Shown piece by piece: positions 14,868-18,839 of a stretch of 18,839 bases of DNA. The stretch is from Bacteroidales bacterium. GTDB taxonomy: Bacteria > Bacteroidota > Bacteroidia > Bacteroidales > P3. The notes below the pieces were generated by a model. The model was not told the DNA's origin. It worked only from the letters and a program-made list of their open reading frames with translations, and searched no databases. Each line of letters starts with the position of its first letter. Within the stretch, counting starts at the first letter, position 1. Made by a program: the position numbers and the translations under genes. Location of the stretch: assembly GCA_900771365.1 (NCBI GenBank), contig CAAGNU010000235.1, positions 1 through 18,839 of the forward strand, read 5' to 3'.

Positions 14868-17146
14868 AAAGGACAATATTATTTTACCTCTTGCTGCTGT
14901 CGAGCGGAATGCTCATGGCGCAAAGCAAGTTCATCACAGGCCGTATAGTCGATGATGAAGGCAGCCCTGTTGCCTTTGCCAATGTGGTACTGAAAAATAA
15001 TGGGACAGACAAGCAGTTGGGCGGCACCATGACTGACACGCTTGGCGTATTCAGCATCGAGTGCGGCGAGGCGTCATACACCCTCGTGGTCTCCTGTGTA
15101 GGCTATGAACGTCTGAATGTGCGCTGCGAAGCTGGCGACCTCGGCACACTCACAGTAAGTGCCAGACAGCTAAAGGAGGTTAGCATTACTGCCGACCGCA
15201 TCACCGAAGAGATAGACCGCTATGTGGTGCTGCCCAAACCGCAAGAGGCCGAGGCAGCAGGCCGCACCTTGGTGTTGCTCGATATGCTGAAGCTGCCGGG
15301 GCTGCGGGTAGATGTCGCATTGCAAAGAGTCACCGTGGATGGCGGTGTCGCGGTGTTGCAGATCAATGGCAAAGAGGTGCCCATAACCCGCTTGGCCAAC
15401 CTCAAGGCCGAGCAGGTGAAACGCATAGAATATTCCAACACTCCTGGCGCCCGCTACCTTGACCGCGGCGTCTCGGGCATCATCAACATCATCCTCAAAG
15501 AGCGCGAGGACGGAGGCAGCATCATGGCGGGTGCCACGACGGCCTTCACAACAGGTTTTGTGAACAGCGAAATACAAGGAACATATCACAAGGGCAAAAG
15601 CGAATTCATGTTGGATTACAGCCTTTCATACCGCAATTACAAGCGAGACCCCTCCATAGACACGGATAACTACTTCGACCCCACCCGCACCGTGAAACGC
15701 ATCTTGAAGGAGGATTTGCCGTTTTGGTATCTCACAAGTGATATCACTGCCGAATACACCTATCAGCACGATGATAGCACCATGTTTGTGGCCTCTGTGC
15801 AAGATGAGTTCTACACCAAGACGCTTTGGGGCGTTGGCACGATGGCCGAGACCGACCGCGGCACGACCACCAATCAAACTACCGAACATTACAACTATCA
15901 GAAAGGGAACATGCCCGACATAGACCTCTTCTATATCCACAAACTACCCAAGAAGCAGAAGGTGGAACTGAACGTAGTGGGCACCTATTCTATGGACGAC
16001 TGGGAGAACAAGATGACCTACACCAACATATCCTACTCCCACATCAATAACAGCCATGGCTATGCCATCAGCGGCGAAGGAGTCTATAGCAAGCAATTTG
16101 AAAAAGTAGAGCTGCGCACAGGCTTGCAGTATCAGCACAACTTTGCCGAGAACGAATACAAGCTCTATGACACCACCACCTCGATGTACAAGGACAATGC
16201 CTACCTCTACGCCGAAATCCTGGGTGCGATAGGCAGCAAGGCAAGCTACTCAATAGGCACCGGAGCCAAGCTGCTCAACGTGGCAGGCGGCGAAGGAAGC
16301 CAGCAATACCTGCGCAACCTCAGCACCGCCCGCCTGCAATGGCGCATCTGCGACCAGCTGTCGCTCACCGCCTCGGCACAATACACCCCCTCCCTGCCCT
16401 CGCTCTCGCAACTCTCGCCCATCTTTCAGCAGACCGACGAAGTCGAAGGGCAGATAGGCAATCCGTCGCTCAAGCCGAGCGAGCAGCTCAACGGCAGGCT
16501 CATGCTGCGCTACACCCATCCCCAAAGATGGTACGCCACCGCTGGAGGCGGCCAAATGCGCCAGTTCCACCCCATCGTGAGCACCTACGCATACGACCCC
16601 ACCCACGACCTCTTTGTCCGTACCACGCAGAATGCCGACAGCTGGGACTGCCTCTACGCCTTTGGCGAGGTTGGCACCAACGGCCTGTGGAAATGCATCA
16701 ATCTCTCGCTCAGTGGCACATACGCACACTACGCTTCCGAAGGCACTGGATTCGCACACACCATGAACAACCTCACCGCCTCGGTCAACGCACAACTCTA
16801 TTGGAAAAACCTTGTGGCCGGAGCCAACTTCACCTTGCTGCCGCAATGGTCGCTCTACGGTGAGGAGCAGACACTGAGCGAGACAGCGCAGACCATTTAT
16901 GTGCAGTATCGTTGGCGCTCGCTCCAAGCCATGCTGGGCTGGCTCTGCCCCTTCAATCCCAACGGCTATCGCTATGAGACTGTCGGCCTCAGCAATGTGC
17001 ACTCCTACCGCCACACCAACTGGACAATATGCAACAGCAACATGGTCATGCTTACCCTCTTCTGGCAGATGGACTTCGGCAAGGGATACCAAAAGGGCGA
17101 GAAGACCCTCCACAACGGCGGCTACGACAACGGAATGGTAAAGTAA
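14864..17146 (+). CDS. Outer-membrane TonB-dependent-receptor-like beta-barrel protein
   Basis: A 760-residue outer-membrane protein. The signal peptide is about 1-20 (ending GMLMAQ). A carboxypeptidase-regulatory-like domain follows at about 24-100 (TGRIVDDEGSPVAFANVVLK to SCVGYERL). A plug-like region at about 117-213 contains LLDMLKLPGLRVD, LQINGKEVPI, IEYSNTPGARYLDRG and SGIINIILKE. The large barrel fits the outer-membrane beta-barrel-3 (OMP_b-brl_3) class. These proteins resemble TonB receptors but their substrates are generally unknown. There is no C-terminal aromatic residue: the protein ends GGYDNGMVK, shortly after the last barrel strand (MLTLFWQMDFGKG). Its ATG overlaps the anti-sigma stop, so it is the third member of a translationally coupled operon and a likely regulatory target or sensor of the sigma system. 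Confidence 0.9.
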   Translation: MKRTILFYLLLLSSGMLMAQSKFITGRIVDDEGSPVAFANVVLKNNGTDKQLGGTMTDTLGVFSIECGEASYTLVVSCVGYERLNVRCEAGDLGTLTVSARQLKEVSITADRITEEIDRYVVLPKPQEAEAAGRTLVLLDMLKLPGLRVDVALQRVTVDGGVAVLQINGKEVPITRLANLKAEQVKRIEYSNTPGARYLDRGVSGIINIILKEREDGGSIMAGATTAFTTGFVNSEIQGTYHKGKSEFMLDYSLSYRNYKRDPSIDTDNYFDPTRTVKRILKEDLPFWYLTSDITAEYTYQHDDSTMFVASVQDEFYTKTLWGVGTMAETDRGTTTNQTTEHYNYQKGNMPDIDLFYIHKLPKKQKVELNVVGTYSMDDWENKMTYTNISYSHINNSHGYAISGEGVYSKQFEKVELRTGLQYQHNFAENEYKLYDTTTSMYKDNAYLYAEILGAIGSKASYSIGTGAKLLNVAGGEGSQQYLRNLSTARLQWRICDQLSLTASAQYTPSLPSLSQLSPIFQQTDEVEGQIGNPSLKPSEQLNGRLMLRYTHPQRWYATAGGGQMRQFHPIVSTYAYDPTHDLFVRTTQNADSWDCLYAFGEVGTNGLWKCINLSLSGTYAHYASEGTGFAHTMNNLTASVNAQLYWKNLVAGANFTLLPQWSLYGEEQTLSETAQTIYVQYRWRSLQAMLGWLCPFNPNGYRYETVGLSNVHSYRHTNWTICNSNMVMLTLFWQMDFGKGYQKGEKTLHNGGYDNGMVK

Positions 17147-17339
17147 AAGTGAATAGTGAATAATGAAGGCTGCCGCCCAATCCAGCCCCCACCAAATGTT
17201 AATCCAAATGTTAAAAAATCCGCCATCTCCGCCACACCACAATTCCTCCATTTCGATGAGCATCACCTCAAATCTCCAAACCTTCAAATCTCCCAATCAT
17301 AAAAGGAACACTAGTAATTAACATCTAAAATACATAATC
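17147..17339. other. Intergenic region with paired AAATGTTAA motif, copy B
   Basis: AAATGTTAA occurs at 17194-17202 and 17206-17214, each preceded by CC and spaced 12 bases apart, and followed by a TCCGCC similar to the TTCCCCGCC after copy A at 353-374. Further on is a low-complexity stretch built of CTCAAATCTCC and CCTTCAAATCTCCC words (about 17268-17297), similar in vocabulary to the in-frame elements. No TTTG/TAnnTTTG promoter and no clear terminator, so the next gene may be co-transcribed with the sigma operon. Confidence 0.55.
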
Positions 17340-18641
17340 ATGAAGAAGACAATCACCTTTGCAATCCTCGCTCTCTTGGCCGTGCAAGTGCTGGCGCAGG
17401 AGGTGAAATTCACCGCCGATAAAGCAGATTGGCATAGTGTCAGCTGGTCGGACAAATGGAACGTCCTAAGGTTCGAGATCCCCATCGAGCCCCCCATCCC
17501 TCATGCCGAGGTTACCGGCAAGGCCATGCTCATCGCCGTACCCGACACCGTGCAGTACCTCAAGGCCTACACCTTCGATGTCCAAGATATCTATGACATG
17601 CTCACCCGCTTCTCCCTCAAGGACGGCAAACTCATCATCAGCGACCCCAACCTCTCCCTCTACATCCTTCACTACACCGGAGAGACGTTCGGCCTCATCG
17701 CAAACAGCCGAAGCCGTGTCTGCAAAGAGACCGATATCGAAGCCGTCAACGTCATCGACAGCGCCTTCAGCATCTTTGTCGAAGCCTCGTCCAAAACGGG
17801 AAGCTCTTTGCTGATGAAGTCCATGCTAAGGATGATGAAGATGTCGGGAAAAGACCTTCAGAGCATCTCCTACGGCTTCAAGGCGGGTCTGGATGCCACC
17901 AACAGCGTGGTCCCGCAGCCCTCTTCGGAAGTCATAGAAGATAATCAGACCTTCAGACCTTCGGATTATCAGATATCTGAAGATCTAAACATCTCCCCAT
18001 CTGAAAATCTTTCTAAGAAAGAGGCCTACGGCAATCCCTGCCAGCTCGATTTCCTCTGGGGCTTCAACAACTGGGGCGGCTCGCCCTTCACAGGCCTCAT
18101 GGGCATGAGCGACGCGGGCTACAGTCTCCGCACCTCCTTCTCCAGCTATCAGCTTGAGGGCTACTACAACCTCATCCTCACCCGCCATTTCAACTTCGGC
18201 CTCGGCCTCGGCTACGAATCCGACATCTACAAGTTCAGCAACGACTATGTCGATTACCGCGCCGACGCCTTCACCGCCATCGACACCCTCGCCGCGGGCG
18301 GCTACTACAGCACACGCTTCGTCACCCGCTATGTCCAGCTCCCCGTCCATATCGGCTGGCGCGTCAAGGAGTCGTCGCACGAAGGCTTCCGCATCGAGCT
18401 CGCCGCCATCCCCGCCCTCGGCTGGTGCGGCAAGCACACGGGCCTCAAGCACGAGTTCCACCAGGACGGCACCAACCTGCAGGACCAGCGCAACCTCCCC
18501 GACGCGGTCAACCCCTTCAAGCTCGACGTGCGCCTCAAACTGAAATTCGGCGGCATAGGCGTCTTCCTCCAGGTGGCCACCATGCCCCTCTTCCTCGACG
18601 GCACCAAGATATACCCCATCAAGCTCGGCTTCTTCCTCTAA
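17340..18641 (+). CDS. Outer-membrane beta-barrel protein with an N-terminal exported domain
   Basis: A 433-residue exported protein. The signal peptide is about 1-20 (MKKTITFAILALLAVQVLAQ). The N-terminal domain (about 21-195) has no family I recognise. A linker (200-228) is largely made of the inserted 27-residue element. The C-terminal region (about 229-433) alternates strands typical of the small outer-membrane beta-barrel domain (PF13568-like), for example YQLEGYYNLILTRHFNFGLGLGYESDIY, FVTRYVQLPVHIGWRV and LDVRLKLKFGGIGVFL (the first of these is quoted in part by its ends YQLEGYY and GLGLGYESDIY), and ends KLGFFL. It lies 193 bp after the coupled sigma / anti-sigma / receptor genes on the same strand. 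Sharing the same inserted element with the anti-sigma gene ties it to that locus evolutionarily. Confidence 0.75.
   Translation: MKKTITFAILALLAVQVLAQEVKFTADKADWHSVSWSDKWNVLRFEIPIEPPIPHAEVTGKAMLIAVPDTVQYLKAYTFDVQDIYDMLTRFSLKDGKLIISDPNLSLYILHYTGETFGLIANSRSRVCKETDIEAVNVIDSAFSIFVEASSKTGSSLLMKSMLRMMKMSGKDLQSISYGFKAGLDATNSVVPQPSSEVIEDNQTFRPSDYQISEDLNISPSENLSKKEAYGNPCQLDFLWGFNNWGGSPFTGLMGMSDAGYSLRTSFSSYQLEGYYNLILTRHFNFGLGLGYESDIYKFSNDYVDYRADAFTAIDTLAAGGYYSTRFVTRYVQLPVHIGWRVKESSHEGFRIELAAIPALGWCGKHTGLKHEFHQDGTNLQDQRNLPDAVNPFKLDVRLKLKFGGIGVFLQVATMPLFLDGTKIYPIKLGFFL
17937..18017 (+). repeat. In-frame palindromic element, copy 2 (27 codons)
   Basis: It encodes residues 200-226 of the beta-barrel protein, again from EDNQ to SENLSK. 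The core is the perfect palindrome TCAGATATCTGA (17969-17980), at the same place as the core of copy 1. Additional nested arms are GATAATC/GATTATC (17940-17946 and 17964-17970) and CTTCAGA/TCTGAAG (17951-17957 and 17976-17982). Confidence 0.8.
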
Positions 18642-18665
18642 AGACAGTTCGCCGTGAGGAAATAT

Positions 18666-18839
18666 ACGGTCGTAAACTCCTCCAAAACACCTTTGGGAGT
18701 CGAGTTTACGACCGTAAATTCTTTCAAAAAACTTCTGGGAGCGAATCTTGCCCGCAAGATTCCTTCAAAAAACTTCTGGGAGCGAATCTTGCCCGCAAGA
18801 TTCCTTCAAAAAACTTCTGGGAGCGAATCTTGCCCGCAA
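18666..18839. repeat. Tandem hairpin array, period about 41 bp, cut by the window end
   Basis: Four units and the start of a fifth. In unit 1, 14-base arms (18666-18679 and 18702-18715) are perfect reverse complements. Inside them are CTCC/GGAG and a 12-base loop AAAACACCTTTG. Units 3 and 4 are identical to each other at a period of 41 bp: arms GCAAGATTC/GAATCTTGC, inner pair CTTC/GGAG and loop AAAAAACTTCTG. Unit 2 (18714-18751) is a hybrid, with a left arm like unit 1 and a right arm like unit 3. Adjacent units are joined by CC, so GAATCTTGC and the next GCAAGATTC also form a tight palindrome. It starts 25 bases after the last stop codon. 41 is not a multiple of three, so it is not a protein repeat. 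Confidence 0.85.

Noticed and set aside
16250..17296. 348-codon reverse-strand ORF over the receptor of the sigma operon
   Set aside because: No domain, composition shadow; the + strand gene has signal peptide, regulatory-like domain and barrel.
18666..18839. CRISPR array
   Set aside because: The segments between the palindromes are conserved, not unique spacers, units 3 and 4 are identical throughout, and no cas gene is seen.
18666..18839. Integron attC array
   Set aside because: Units of 41 bp are too short, no cassette genes lie between them, and no GTTRRRY-type core site is visible.

Overview
The window looks like chromosomal DNA from a Bacteroidales bacterium, of the Prevotella / Muribaculaceae / rumen-Bacteroidales kind. 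The signs are two TonB-dependent-type outer-membrane receptors with N-terminal carboxypeptidase-regulatory-like domains, a DUF4249 lipoprotein, a DUF3109 protein, an ECF sigma / membrane anti-sigma pair, an almost complete lack of Shine-Dalgarno sequences, and promoters of the Bacteroidetes type (TTTG, 20 bases, TAnnTTTG). All convincing genes lie on the + strand. Coding DNA is GC-rich with strong third-position bias, which produces many long antisense shadow ORFs. The gaps are AT-rich or repeat-rich.

Layout. 1-555: gene-free, with a G12/A10 homopolymer junction, a 22-bp tandem duplication and a paired AAATGTTAA motif. 556-1806: M16 zinc peptidase. 1910-3085: six-helix voltage-gated-type K+ channel. 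3277-8301: a compact run of TonB-dependent receptor, DUF4249 lipoprotein, D-2-hydroxyacid dehydrogenase and DUF3109 cysteine-rich protein. 8302-8787: repeat-rich gap. 8788-9438: lipoprotein signal peptidase LspA. 9650-9722: tRNA-Phe(GAA) with a clear promoter and terminator. 10114-11495: an apparently intact IS4-type insertion sequence with imperfect terminal inverted repeats of about 36 bp. 11813-13123: exported TlpA/thioredoxin-like protein. 13399-17146: ECF sigma factor, anti-sigma factor and outer-membrane receptor, joined by two successive ATGA stop/start overlaps. 17340-18641: outer-membrane beta-barrel protein. 18666-end: a tandem hairpin array cut by the window edge.

How the genes fit together. 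The left half holds envelope uptake functions (receptor plus surface lipoprotein) and the peptidase needed to mature lipoproteins. The right half is a cell-surface regulatory module: a sigma factor, a single-pass anti-sigma factor that could be tethered to envelope events, and the outer-membrane proteins probably under its control. An exported thioredoxin-like protein lies upstream of it.

The two most unusual signals are not ordinary genes. First, an 81-bp palindrome-centred element occurs in frame inside two different proteins of the sigma module, giving a homologous 27-residue peptide (16/27 identical, no gaps) in unrelated linkers. This resembles the protein-inserting palindromic elements known from Rickettsia. 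Second, the array at the right edge has a period of about 41 bp; its stem arms change sequence between units but stay complementary around a conserved 12-base loop. Several further short repeat families (AAATGTTAA, an 11-bp GTAGCTCCGCC-type minisatellite) recur in gaps across the window.
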